DNA from: Akkermansiaceae bacterium
Lineage (GTDB): Bacteria; Verrucomicrobiota; Verrucomicrobiia; Verrucomicrobiales; Akkermansiaceae
Length of the DNA stretch: 64,000 bases
Direction: 5' to 3'
Assembly: GCA_903826205.1 (NCBI GenBank)
Contig: CAIKDP010000209.1
Coordinates: 1-64,000 of the forward strand
Of this stretch, positions 1 through 9,145 are shown piece by piece. The translations under genes and the position numbers were made by a program. How positions within the stretch are numbered: position 1 is the first letter of the stretch; the number at the start of each line of letters is the position of its first letter. The notes beneath the pieces are model-generated. The model did no database searches. It had not been told where the DNA came from and saw only the letters and a list, made by a program, of their open reading frames with translations.

Positions 1-15
1 GACTCGTGCCTCGCG

Positions 16-2334
16 TTGCTGCGGGCCATAGCCCACGCGGAAAACCTGTCGATCGGGGGAAGCGGCACGGGACGGACGCAGACATCAAGCAGTGGCTCGG
101 GAAGTAATGTTAGATCGTCTGCGTTGCGGGGCCAGCCGTTCTCGACACCTCCACCATCCAAGCACCTATCGCCCACTTCAAAAATTTCCCGAAGCAAGGT
201 CAAGCCATTGCCGTGGATTATCGCCGCGTGCGTTGTCGGCGCATGGGCGATGGTTGCGGCCTACAGAAAACCGGAAGTGAACACCGTTAGGATTGTGGAT
301 GAGGCCGTCGTACAACGCGAGCGCGACAAGGCGGAAGCAGCCACGGCCCAAGCCAAGGAAGCAGAACAACGCGCCGCCAAGGCTGAACAGGAGAAGCAAA
401 CACTCGCCACACAAGCTATGGCGCAAGAAGAGGCAGCCAAGCAGGAAAAGCAAGCACTTGCTGAGCAAGCCAAGGCGCAGGAAGAGACCGCCAAACAAGC
501 GGTTGAGCAACAACGCGCGGCGGATTTGGCCAAGGAGGAGGCATCGAATATCATCAAGACTGCGAAGGACCAACCTTTTGTGAACAGCCTTGGGATGAAG
601 TTTGTGCCGGTGCCAGGTACGAAAGCGCTGTTCTCGATCTGGGATACACGGGTGAAGGACTTTGAGGCGTTTGTGAAGTCAACTGGTTTCGATGCAACTG
701 GTGGAATGGTTTCGCTGCACAAGGGTAAGCCTGCGCAGAATGGCGCGACATGGAAGAACCCCGGTTTTCTACAAACGCCGGATCACCCTGTGGTAGGAGT
801 GAGCTGGGAGGATGCAAAAGCGTTTTGCAAATGGCTGACAGAAAAGGAGCGAAAATCGGCGAGAATAGAAGTAGAACAGGAGTATCGCTTACCGACCGAT
901 ATGGAGTGGAACGCAGCGGTGGGAGGTGGCAAGTATCCATGGGGCAACCTATGGCCGCCGCCGAAAGCGGCTGGGAACTATGCCGGGCGCGAGGCGAAAG
1001 ATGAGGACTGGCCTGATAAAATGTCCGTGATCGAAGGCTATCGGGATGACTATGCCCGAACTAGTCCCGTGGGGAGCTTTATCGCGAATGAATATGGCTT
1101 GTTTGATATGGGCGGTAATGTTTGTCAATGGTGCGAAGATTGGTATCGAGCGGAGATCCAGCCGAAAGAATTATTGGATAAATATACATTTTTGAAACAA
1201 GACGATGGCGGCAAGAAATACCGTGTAGTTCGCGGCGCATCTTGGAACATCAGTGATCCAGATAGTATATCGTCCTCGATCCGCGACTACGTCACTCCCG
1301 ACAGTCGCAGTGATCGTGGCGGATTTCGTTGTGTGCTGGTGATCGGGGCGGATTTGGCCAAGGAGGGTCGCAAACTGGAAGATGCACCTGAACTGACAAG
1401 AGCGACGTGGGATGTCAAAATTATCGGTGGCGATGACTATGTCTCCGTAGGGAGCATCAAGCAGTTTTACCACTTCACCAAGCTGACCCGCAATGGGCCC
1501 ACAAACACCTTGGAAAATGCCAAAATCATGGTGAATCTCAACGTCGGTTCCACCGAGTGCATAATGAACAAGGTGAAGTTTGTCCTTAGCAAGCCGGTGG
1601 GAGAAATTGACTCCAATGCCTATGTTTCACGCACGGATTTGGCCAAATTGATCGATCCGGTCTTGCGGCCGAATTTCATCAAGAACGCCGGAAACTTCAA
1701 AACCGTGATACTCGATGCCGGTCATGGTGGCAAGGATCGTGGCATCACCAGCGCCTACGGCACCGAGGCCGATTACACTCTCAAGGTTGCATACCTCATC
1801 AAGGAACAGCTCATAGCGAAGGGTTACAAAGTCTTCATGACCCGCGACGGCGACCGCACTGTTTCGGAACAGGCACGGGTGAAAGCGGCCAACGCCATCA
1901 AGGAAGACGCCATCTTCATCAGCATCCACTTTGGCTCAGGTGGGCAGGATATACGCGGAATTGAGACCTTCAGTCTTTCGCCCCCTGGTGTGCCAGACTA
2001 TGGCAAAGGGATAACTGACGCGGATAAATACCTACGCGCTGGCAATGAACACGACTCTGCCAACGTCGCCCTTGCCACCGCCGTGCATGGCCTCGAACTG
2101 CGCGCGCTGGGCACCAATACCGTTGACCGTGGCATCAAGCGTGCCCGCTTTGACGTGCTCTCCGGGCTCGACCATCCGGCCATCTTGCTGAATGGCGGTT
2201 TCATAACCCACCCCTATGAAGCCCGCTTGATCCATAACGAAAAATATCAGGCCGCCCTGGCCAGTGGTATCGCGGCGGCAGTGGAAAAATACCGCGCTGC
2301 GGTCTCCCGGGCTAGGGTTAATGCAAGCGAATGA
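16..2334 (+). CDS. Membrane protein with coiled coil, FGE/SUMF1-like domain and C-terminal N-acetylmuramoyl-L-alanine amidase (Amidase_3) domain; may be the C-terminal part of a longer protein starting before the window
   Basis: ORF 772 aa; TM segment WIIAACVVGAWAMVAAY; FGE-like GVSWEDAKAFCKWLT...YRLPTDMEWNAAVGGG...GLFDMGGNVCQWCEDWY...VVRGASW; amidase motif VILDAGHGGKDRG...VFMTRDGD...ISIHFGS. Confidence 0.85.
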   Translation: MLRAIAHAENLSIGGSGTGRTQTSSSGSGSNVRSSALRGQPFSTPPPSKHLSPTSKISRSKVKPLPWIIAACVVGAWAMVAAYRKPEVNTVRIVDEAVVQRERDKAEAATAQAKEAEQRAAKAEQEKQTLATQAMAQEEAAKQEKQALAEQAKAQEETAKQAVEQQRAADLAKEEASNIIKTAKDQPFVNSLGMKFVPVPGTKALFSIWDTRVKDFEAFVKSTGFDATGGMVSLHKGKPAQNGATWKNPGFLQTPDHPVVGVSWEDAKAFCKWLTEKERKSARIEVEQEYRLPTDMEWNAAVGGGKYPWGNLWPPPKAAGNYAGREAKDEDWPDKMSVIEGYRDDYARTSPVGSFIANEYGLFDMGGNVCQWCEDWYRAEIQPKELLDKYTFLKQDDGGKKYRVVRGASWNISDPDSISSSIRDYVTPDSRSDRGGFRCVLVIGADLAKEGRKLEDAPELTRATWDVKIIGGDDYVSVGSIKQFYHFTKLTRNGPTNTLENAKIMVNLNVGSTECIMNKVKFVLSKPVGEIDSNAYVSRTDLAKLIDPVLRPNFIKNAGNFKTVILDAGHGGKDRGITSAYGTEADYTLKVAYLIKEQLIAKGYKVFMTRDGDRTVSEQARVKAANAIKEDAIFISIHFGSGGQDIRGIETFSLSPPGVPDYGKGITDADKYLRAGNEHDSANVALATAVHGLELRALGTNTVDRGIKRARFDVLSGLDHPAILLNGGFITHPYEARLIHNEKYQAALASGIAAAVEKYRAAVSRARVNASE

Positions 2335-2445
2335 CAACAAAGCGAGGCGGAGGAGGATAATGGCAATGGTTTTTTTCCTGGAACTTGTGAACGACGAAGG
2401 TGCAAGTGCAGCGAGTTAAGCAGGGCTCGGCGAAGCAACCCGAGG

Positions 2446-3531
2446 TCATGGCAGTGGCACAATTTTCCAGCCATCGCTCTGGGTGAATTCGCGGGCGGCG
2501 AAACACCAGATGATGACCTTCTTCTTGGTGAGGAATCCGGGGTCCTTGCGCGCCTTGCGGTATAGGTTCACGCGTGCCGCTGTGGCTCCACTACCACGCA
2601 CGGCGATCACCTCGGGGACGCTTCCCAATTCCACGCCGAGGTGATCAGCCAGACCTCCGGCCTTGGCGAGCATGTCGCCGCCGGAGTGGAAGATGAGGCA
2701 ATGGCTGTCACCTAACAATATAACCGGTGAGTCTGGATCCGGTGCCGGGGGGTCGGTGGCACCAACCGCCTTCAACACAACTTGGAACGCCAGTTCCTCG
2801 GTGGTGCCGGGAGCTGCCAGATCGCCTTGAATAGTGAGTTGGGTTGGCGGGCCTGGAAGCGGACCATCCGCCGATTTTCTAACCACCTCGGGGAGGATTT
2901 CGCGAAGGTGGGAGGCGATGGCGCGAGCCAGCACGGCCGTCGTCCGCGGTGTGAAATGGGAGTCGGTCTTGCAGTAGACTGGATCGCCGCCGGCGGCCGC
3001 GCGGGCAACCTCGGCTGCCAGCACGGGGCTGACGTCCATGACATCCACGCCGTTTTGCCTGAGGGCTTCGATGAACCTGCCGCTGGCCTTGGCATAGCCA
3101 GCAGCAGCGGCCACGGCGGCGGGAGGAAACAATTGGTCGGCGCGGATCAGGGATTTTTCGGGGACGGGCAGGATCACCAGGCGGACGCCTTTGGCAGTCA
3201 GAGATTGTTGGAAATTGATAATGGCCGGCAGCGGATCGTTGTCACCGGTTAGAGCGGGAGCATCCGCCGCGGTGGCCAGATGGCGAATTTCGGCGGGTAG
3301 GAAAAGCCATCCGTCGCGGCCGGGCACGGCGCGCGCAGCGGCGTCCGCCAGCGCCGGCAAAGCTGGCAAGGCAGCCGTGGCCGTCTGCTGCGCTGGCGCG
3401 GGGGATGCAGCGCCGAGAATCGCCGCGGCTATGGGGAAAATAATACGTTCCGCGAGATTTGTCGGGTTGCGTTTGGAATTCATGAATGAGTGCATGACCG
3501 GATATAATTGGGGGCTAATCTTCAACGGCAA
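2446..3531 (-). CDS. AlgJ/AlgX-like SGNH-hydrolase-like acetyltransferase component
   Basis: ORF 361 aa; GRDGWLFLP, VILPVPEKS, YCKTDSHFTPRTT, VILLGDSHCLIF motifs typical of AlgX/AlgJ-like proteins. Confidence 0.75.
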   Translation of the reverse strand: MPLKISPQLYPVMHSFMNSKRNPTNLAERIIFPIAAAILGAASPAPAQQTATAALPALPALADAAARAVPGRDGWLFLPAEIRHLATAADAPALTGDNDPLPAIINFQQSLTAKGVRLVILPVPEKSLIRADQLFPPAAVAAAAGYAKASGRFIEALRQNGVDVMDVSPVLAAEVARAAAGGDPVYCKTDSHFTPRTTAVLARAIASHLREILPEVVRKSADGPLPGPPTQLTIQGDLAAPGTTEELAFQVVLKAVGATDPPAPDPDSPVILLGDSHCLIFHSGGDMLAKAGGLADHLGVELGSVPEVIAVRGSGATAARVNLYRKARKDPGFLTKKKVIIWCFAAREFTQSDGWKIVPLP

Positions 3532-5248
3532 ATTCCGCCAGCCAGTTCACAGGTTGGGTGATCAGGCCACCGGTCGGCTCGCAGCGGTGGTGGCGGGCGA
3601 ATTCATCTTCCGCAGACGTCCATGACCGCAGGTTGGCCCGGATGTGTTGACCGGGTCTCAAGTTCGCCAAAGCCGTCCATTGGTGGTCCTTCATGACCAG
3701 TCCATAAACGACCGCCTTGTGGCCGGTGAGCGCATGCCCTAAGACCGGCTTCAAATCCTCCAGCACAAGATAGCCTACGAACTCCTTGTAAACCGTCGCG
3801 CTCGGATGCGGAACCGCGCCGATTTCAGCCACCGTAGCGGACACCTGCTCGGAATCCTCATCCGCAACTTCCACAAACTGGCCGTCAGACGCAGGTGGTT
3901 TGACAAGCTCATACGGATAGGAGAGCCAGCGGCCCTCAGTGAGTTGTGAGGCGGCGAATTCCCAGACGACCACCCGTTTACCCGCGAGGCGGTCTTTGCC
4001 AGTTGCCAACTCCCGTGCCAATAGGGAGCGGGTGGCGGAGGCACCATCGCCATTGCGCAAGATGGCATCAACCGGCATGCCGAGTTCTGCGCCCAGGTGT
4101 TCCGCAAATCCAGCGTCCTGTCCCCAACCCATGCTGGCCAGGCTGAAAATGTTGCAAAAGCTATCTCCTAGCAATAACACCGGAGACTCGCGGTTGCACA
4201 GCCAGCGGATGCCCTTGTCGCCGCGCACCTCAGAGATTTCAACTTGCTCCGGCGGATACTGACGGGATCCTGACGGCAGCTTGAGCATGCGGGCCAGATC
4301 TCCCTCGTTGGTGATCGCGCGCGGTACCCGCGTCGCTTTTGCAGTGCCGGGTCTGACCAGTCCACGGTTAGTTAGAAAGCGTGCCAAATCCGCGGCGCAT
4401 GTCTGCATGGCCACTGGATTCCAGTGGCTGTCGGTTTTGAGATAGGCCATGCCACCGTGTGCGGTCTTGGCATCCATGAGCGAGTGGGCCGGATCAAAAA
4501 CCACCACTCCAGCCTGCTCCAATGCCTCACGCCATGCCGAGAACTCCGCAGGTTTCAAAACCTCAAATTGGCGATAAGCTGGGCCGCCCAGAAATTCGGG
4601 GTGGACGCTCAACTTCGGCCATGCTGGCACTAACACCAAACTGATTCCGCGCTCCCTCAGGGCCTGTGCAAAATGCGTAACCGCCGCCAGCGATGCATGG
4701 TAGCCCGCAGCCTCGGACGGTTCACTGCGCGCTGCAACGGCTCCAGGTCGTGCGGAACGCTCCGCGCGGCGTGTCAGAAAACGGAATGATGGCCGATAGA
4801 ACAGCCAGCCATCCTTGCCAGTCAGCACCTCGGTGCCGCCCTCGCCGCAAGCGGCCAAAACACTTTGCACGGCGGGTTGGACTGCCCGCACGAAGGGAGA
4901 ATGCTCGTCCACCTGACGCTCGGTGGCCTTGATCCAGTTGAGGATTTTGCGGTTTTCATTGAATAGTGGGTTGCTCCACTGTGGTAGTATGGACGCCATG
5001 GGGGTTGCCGAGGATGGCGACACTGGTGGTGCCGCTGCGGTTGCGCCGGCGATGCTCGGAACTCCTCGCAGCACGGGAAGATCCCACAAGAACACACCAT
5101 ACAGAAAGGCGATAAACAGTCCGACAAAGATCACCGCATGAGTCTTGCGGATCTCGGTGCGACCGATTTCCTCCATCGCCATGCGCTCGCCCCTACCTAT
5201 CATGGGTGAGGAGTTAACAGCGGCAGTTGCTGAGCGGTGCGGATCCAT
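3515..5248 (-). CDS. AlgJ/AlgX-like SGNH-hydrolase-like protein (second paralogue, N-terminal TM)
   Basis: ORF 577 aa; GKDGWLFYRPSFRFL, LVLVPAWPKLSVHPEFL, YLKTDSHWNPVAMQ, VLLLGDSFCNIFS; overlaps the downstream ORF by 17 nt. Confidence 0.8.
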   Translation of the reverse strand: MDPHRSATAAVNSSPMIGRGERMAMEEIGRTEIRKTHAVIFVGLFIAFLYGVFLWDLPVLRGVPSIAGATAAAPPVSPSSATPMASILPQWSNPLFNENRKILNWIKATERQVDEHSPFVRAVQPAVQSVLAACGEGGTEVLTGKDGWLFYRPSFRFLTRRAERSARPGAVAARSEPSEAAGYHASLAAVTHFAQALRERGISLVLVPAWPKLSVHPEFLGGPAYRQFEVLKPAEFSAWREALEQAGVVVFDPAHSLMDAKTAHGGMAYLKTDSHWNPVAMQTCAADLARFLTNRGLVRPGTAKATRVPRAITNEGDLARMLKLPSGSRQYPPEQVEISEVRGDKGIRWLCNRESPVLLLGDSFCNIFSLASMGWGQDAGFAEHLGAELGMPVDAILRNGDGASATRSLLARELATGKDRLAGKRVVVWEFAASQLTEGRWLSYPYELVKPPASDGQFVEVADEDSEQVSATVAEIGAVPHPSATVYKEFVGYLVLEDLKPVLGHALTGHKAVVYGLVMKDHQWTALANLRPGQHIRANLRSWTSAEDEFARHHRCEPTGGLITQPVNWLAEFAVED

Positions 5249-5251
5249 AGG

Positions 5252-6700
5252 TTAGAAGATAAAATAGATGAATGGATTGTAACTTTGGCTCGACAGCGTC
5301 ATAGTGCCGATCACCAGCAGGCCCAACAGGGCACCAAGTTTCAACGGGTGAAGTTGGCGGGTGAAATACCATGATTGAATGCCGAAAAATGCAATTACTG
5401 CCGCCAGCAGAAGGCTGGTCATGAGGTAAGGCGTGCGGGTGGCCGCGCTCACCAGTGACAGATCCGTCCCGCGTCCTGGCCACAGGCTGCCGAAATACCG
5501 CAGGGCTGTTGGCAGGTCGGCTGCGCGGAATGGAATCCATAACAATGAAACCCCGAGAAATGTCAGCGGACATTGCAGCCATACGGGTGGTCTGATTTTG
5601 AAGTTTCGCGTCCAAAATCGCTCGATGGCCAGCCATGTCCCATGGGCGCCGCCCCAGATGACGAAGTTCCAACTGGCGCCGTGCCATAGTCCTCCAAGCA
5701 ACATGACAACAATCAGATTGACATAAGTGCGACCGGTGCCCTTGCGGTTTCCACCCAGCGGAATATAGAGATAATCGCGCAACCATGTCGAAAGACTGAT
5801 GTGCCAACGTTGCCAGAAATCTGTCAGTCCGCAGGAGCGATACGGCGAATCGAAATTCTTAATGAACACAAAACCCAACATCAGGCCCAGGCCCACCGCC
5901 ATGTCCGAATAGCCACTGAAATCGAAATAGATTTGAAAGGTGTAGGCGAACATGCCGGTCCAGGCGTCCAGCGCGCTCAATACCCCGCTATCGAAGACGG
6001 TATCCGCGATGCGTCCGCAGGGATTGGCAAACAACACCTTCTTGCCCATGCCGAGCGAGAAAAAGGCCACTCCTCGGGAGAATTTGGCGAGGGTATGGGT
6101 GCGATACAGCAATTGGTCCGCGACGTCCTGATAACGGTTGATCGGCCCTGCGATCAATTGTGGGAATAGCGAGATGAAGCAGGCGAAATCAAGGAAGCTG
6201 CGCAGGGGTTTGGCATGACCGCGATACACGTCGATGGCATAACTCATCGACTGGAACGTGTAGAAACTGATGCCCAGCGGCAGCACCAGATGGAGAAAAT
6301 GCACCTGCCCGGCGCCCGTCCAACCCAGGGCCACGAACAAGCGCGCGAAATACTCAGCACCGAAATCGAAGTACTTAAAAAAACCTAACATTGTAAGGTT
6401 GCTCGTCATGCTCACCACCAGTGCGAGTGTTTGTCCGCGGGTGCGCGTGCCACCCTCTATAAGCGTGAAGTATTCGCTGCCGCGGTTACGGTGATCGCCG
6501 CGCGCGATAGCCCGTCCTGCAAAAAAGTCAATGGCCGTTGACGTCAACATCAACACCACGAACAAGGGGTTAGCCCAGCCGTAGAACGCGTAACTGAACG
6601 CCGTCAGCAACACCGAGCGTCCGCCACGCGGGCACGCGTAATAGGCCAACAACACAAGCGGCAAAAAAACAAACAGGAATATGTGAGAGCTAAAGACCAT
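5252..6700 (-). CDS. MBOAT-family membrane O-acyltransferase (AlgI-like)
   Basis: ORF 482 aa, multi-TM; DFWQRWHISLSTWLRDYLYIPLGGNRKG and GGLWHGASWNFVIWGG are MBOAT/AlgI signatures. Confidence 0.93.
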   Translation of the reverse strand: MVFSSHIFLFVFLPLVLLAYYACPRGGRSVLLTAFSYAFYGWANPLFVVLMLTSTAIDFFAGRAIARGDHRNRGSEYFTLIEGGTRTRGQTLALVVSMTSNLTMLGFFKYFDFGAEYFARLFVALGWTGAGQVHFLHLVLPLGISFYTFQSMSYAIDVYRGHAKPLRSFLDFACFISLFPQLIAGPINRYQDVADQLLYRTHTLAKFSRGVAFFSLGMGKKVLFANPCGRIADTVFDSGVLSALDAWTGMFAYTFQIYFDFSGYSDMAVGLGLMLGFVFIKNFDSPYRSCGLTDFWQRWHISLSTWLRDYLYIPLGGNRKGTGRTYVNLIVVMLLGGLWHGASWNFVIWGGAHGTWLAIERFWTRNFKIRPPVWLQCPLTFLGVSLLWIPFRAADLPTALRYFGSLWPGRGTDLSLVSAATRTPYLMTSLLLAAVIAFFGIQSWYFTRQLHPLKLGALLGLLVIGTMTLSSQSYNPFIYFIF

Positions 6701-6712
6701 CGCCGAACATCC

Positions 6713-7705
6713 CTAATTCTTAACCCTATGTCTGGTGAAGGTTGTATCCAGCATGCGGATGACCGGCGCGGCCCATGAGGCTGCCGCAGCATCGTTATAG
6801 TGGACGCCGTCCGACCCTGTTTTGCCAGCCACATAGTGAGTGTAGCGCCGGGACAAGAAGGTGTAAAAGCCATAGCGCTGGTTGGTGCTTGTGATCAAAT
6901 GATCCACTTCATCTTCCACCCATTTCGGGAATTTGGAAGAGTCCGGCGGCGTAATCCAGATCACCATTCGAGTCGACCCGCCCGGGCTATACACGGCGTT
7001 GGCGAAAGCCTCATAAATCGCCGCCAATTGCGGCAAAGAATTTTTGCCATCCTTAAGCAGGCTGTCATAATGGTTGGTGCCGAGTTGCACGATGACGATT
7101 TGAGGGCGATACCTTGCCATCAAGGTCTCGATTTTCGGAGTGCTAACAGGAGCGGGGCGGTGACCGTGCTGGTATTCTTCCAAGATATGGCGCTGCGTGG
7201 TCGTCTCGCGGTAGCCGCAGGAAGAGATGAAATTCTTGTGAGATGAGAGCCAATGCTCTGGCGAAGAGCCGCAGGCAGCGTAAACAGCCACTCGGTTCGG
7301 CCCAAGGTTTTGCAGGAGCCAGGCCTCAATCTGATCCCCAAATGGCCCGACCGTTAGGGAATCTCCGATCATCAATACCTTTGATGCGCGGTTCAAAGGG
7401 CCTGCTGTGATCGGTTTATAGGAATAAGTGGTCCTGCCATCGGAAAACGGTGGGACACCCTGACTCTGCGCCGCGGAATTTGGCTCATTGACGGAAGCAG
7501 AGCTGCCATCCGATAATGGCGCACCCTGTGCCGTTTGATTTGGATTGTAGGTGGAAGCAGGCCTGTCATCCGAGAGCGGCGGCGGCACACTCTGGTTATG
7601 CGCTGGATTCAGTGTATAGAGGGAAGAGCAACTGCCGCAGCAAGCCGCCATTAGCAATGCCAAGGGAATCCGAAACGGTTTGAGATGTCGAGAGAGCTTA
7701 TTCAT
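6713..7705 (-). CDS. SGNH/GDSL-type hydrolase-like lipoprotein
   Basis: ORF 330 aa; N-terminal lipobox-like LLMAACCGSCSS; VLMIGDSLTVGPFGDQIEAWL, VIVQLGTNHYD, DGVHYNDAAAASWA. Confidence 0.75.
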   Translation of the reverse strand: MNKLSRHLKPFRIPLALLMAACCGSCSSLYTLNPAHNQSVPPPLSDDRPASTYNPNQTAQGAPLSDGSSASVNEPNSAAQSQGVPPFSDGRTTYSYKPITAGPLNRASKVLMIGDSLTVGPFGDQIEAWLLQNLGPNRVAVYAACGSSPEHWLSSHKNFISSCGYRETTTQRHILEEYQHGHRPAPVSTPKIETLMARYRPQIVIVQLGTNHYDSLLKDGKNSLPQLAAIYEAFANAVYSPGGSTRMVIWITPPDSSKFPKWVEDEVDHLITSTNQRYGFYTFLSRRYTHYVAGKTGSDGVHYNDAAAASWAAPVIRMLDTTFTRHRVKN

Positions 7706-7716
7706 TTTAGGTCACT

Positions 7717-9075
7717 TTATCGGTTGCAATCAGCGCATTCCGAGCTGTCAGGATGCCGTCCGATGTCTTCATTTATCATGTAGGGAAACAAATCCGGCGC
7801 ACCGACGTCGTCCCGGCGATGGACGGGTGCCCATAGTGAGTCTTCCAGTATTTCCGATACCGTAAGGTCAAATTCCTTTCCTGTCCGATAGCGAGATAGA
7901 TCCTGCTTCAGATGTTTGATGTATGCCGGGTGCATCATCAGCAATTCCTTGTTTTCGTATTTGCCGGTCCGCACCTTAACCACGTCATACAAATACCCTA
8001 CTAGAAATTCTCCGTAGGGGGCAAAGGATTCCGGGGCGGGTACTTTCGTCATCGATTTCAAGCGCAACCGCAGCGAGACGTCGCCCTCTTTCGCCTTTGC
8101 CACCGGGTCCGCAAGTTCTAGGTTCCGCTTGGTGAGGACTAGAGCGGCGTTGATGTCATTGGCAATCAGGTCCTCTGCAATCAAACGGAAGATGTCGTCA
8201 CCCCAATCCAGCGCCGCCTTCCCCCAGAAGTGCATTTTGTCCCTATCCTGATTCTTGTATGGGTAACTGGTGATTTTCCGACTATCAAGCATGACGCCTA
8301 TTCTTGTCGCCTCGGTGCCGATGCGATCAAAGACGAATTGCTGGACGTCAGGCGTCACGTTGCCAGCCTGCGGTGATCCAACCCAATAAAACTTCCTGAC
8401 ACTGGAGCCGTTTGTAGCGAGCCACCGGATCAGGGGCGTGACATGTGCCCGAATCAGCTTGCCGTGCGTATCCTCAATAATGACTCGCCCTTGCTTGAAG
8501 ATATCGAAAAAGTTGTTGCCATTCTGGAATACCACGATGTCAGGCTTCACCCGCTCCATCAAATCCTCGATTTTGGGCACCCGGTGTGCCGCCGGCTTGT
8601 GCCCTTTGGTCATTCCGTAGAAGTCTTTTTCCTCTTCGGGCATTTTCTTGCCGGCAACCGATTCGATTCGCAAGAACCCGCAACGCGTTGAGGCCTTGCC
8701 ATACGGTGGCATTTTCATCCAGCTCAGCGGATTGGTCCCGCAGGCCACAATTGTATGCACTGCGGCCACGCCCGGGCAAGATCGGAAGCAGGCATCTAAC
8801 TCGGATGCAAAACCGCCGAGTCCCATCGAGTCCGATAAGATCAGCACCCGCAGCCCTTTTTCCGCAGGCGTTGTCAAACAAGTCGCCCCGGTGTTATTGG
8901 CGATTTCTAATCCCCTTGGAACAAGCGCCGTAGTTGCGCCGCATGCGAAAGCACCGCAAAACGCCATGCATGCCAATACTCCAACCACCCGGCCCAGCAA
9001 ATATCGGCTCATGGGCAGCGTGGCTGGGGTGTCGAGTGCGGAAACATGGTGTGTTCGATAGAAAATGTTAGCCAC
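7717..9075 (-). CDS. SGNH-hydrolase-like exported protein
   Basis: ORF 452 aa; VLILSDSMGLGGFASELDACF, IVVFQNGNNFFDI; adjacent to and similar in motif order to the 6713-7705 gene. Confidence 0.65.
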   Translation of the reverse strand: MANIFYRTHHVSALDTPATLPMSRYLLGRVVGVLACMAFCGAFACGATTALVPRGLEIANNTGATCLTTPAEKGLRVLILSDSMGLGGFASELDACFRSCPGVAAVHTIVACGTNPLSWMKMPPYGKASTRCGFLRIESVAGKKMPEEEKDFYGMTKGHKPAAHRVPKIEDLMERVKPDIVVFQNGNNFFDIFKQGRVIIEDTHGKLIRAHVTPLIRWLATNGSSVRKFYWVGSPQAGNVTPDVQQFVFDRIGTEATRIGVMLDSRKITSYPYKNQDRDKMHFWGKAALDWGDDIFRLIAEDLIANDINAALVLTKRNLELADPVAKAKEGDVSLRLRLKSMTKVPAPESFAPYGEFLVGYLYDVVKVRTGKYENKELLMMHPAYIKHLKQDLSRYRTGKEFDLTVSEILEDSLWAPVHRRDDVGAPDLFPYMINEDIGRHPDSSECADCNR

Positions 9076-9145
9076 AGGTTAGGAACCGCCATGGAAAGGG
9101 CAAGCAATATTTTGCATTGGAAGCACTGGTAGAAGGAAGGCTGGC

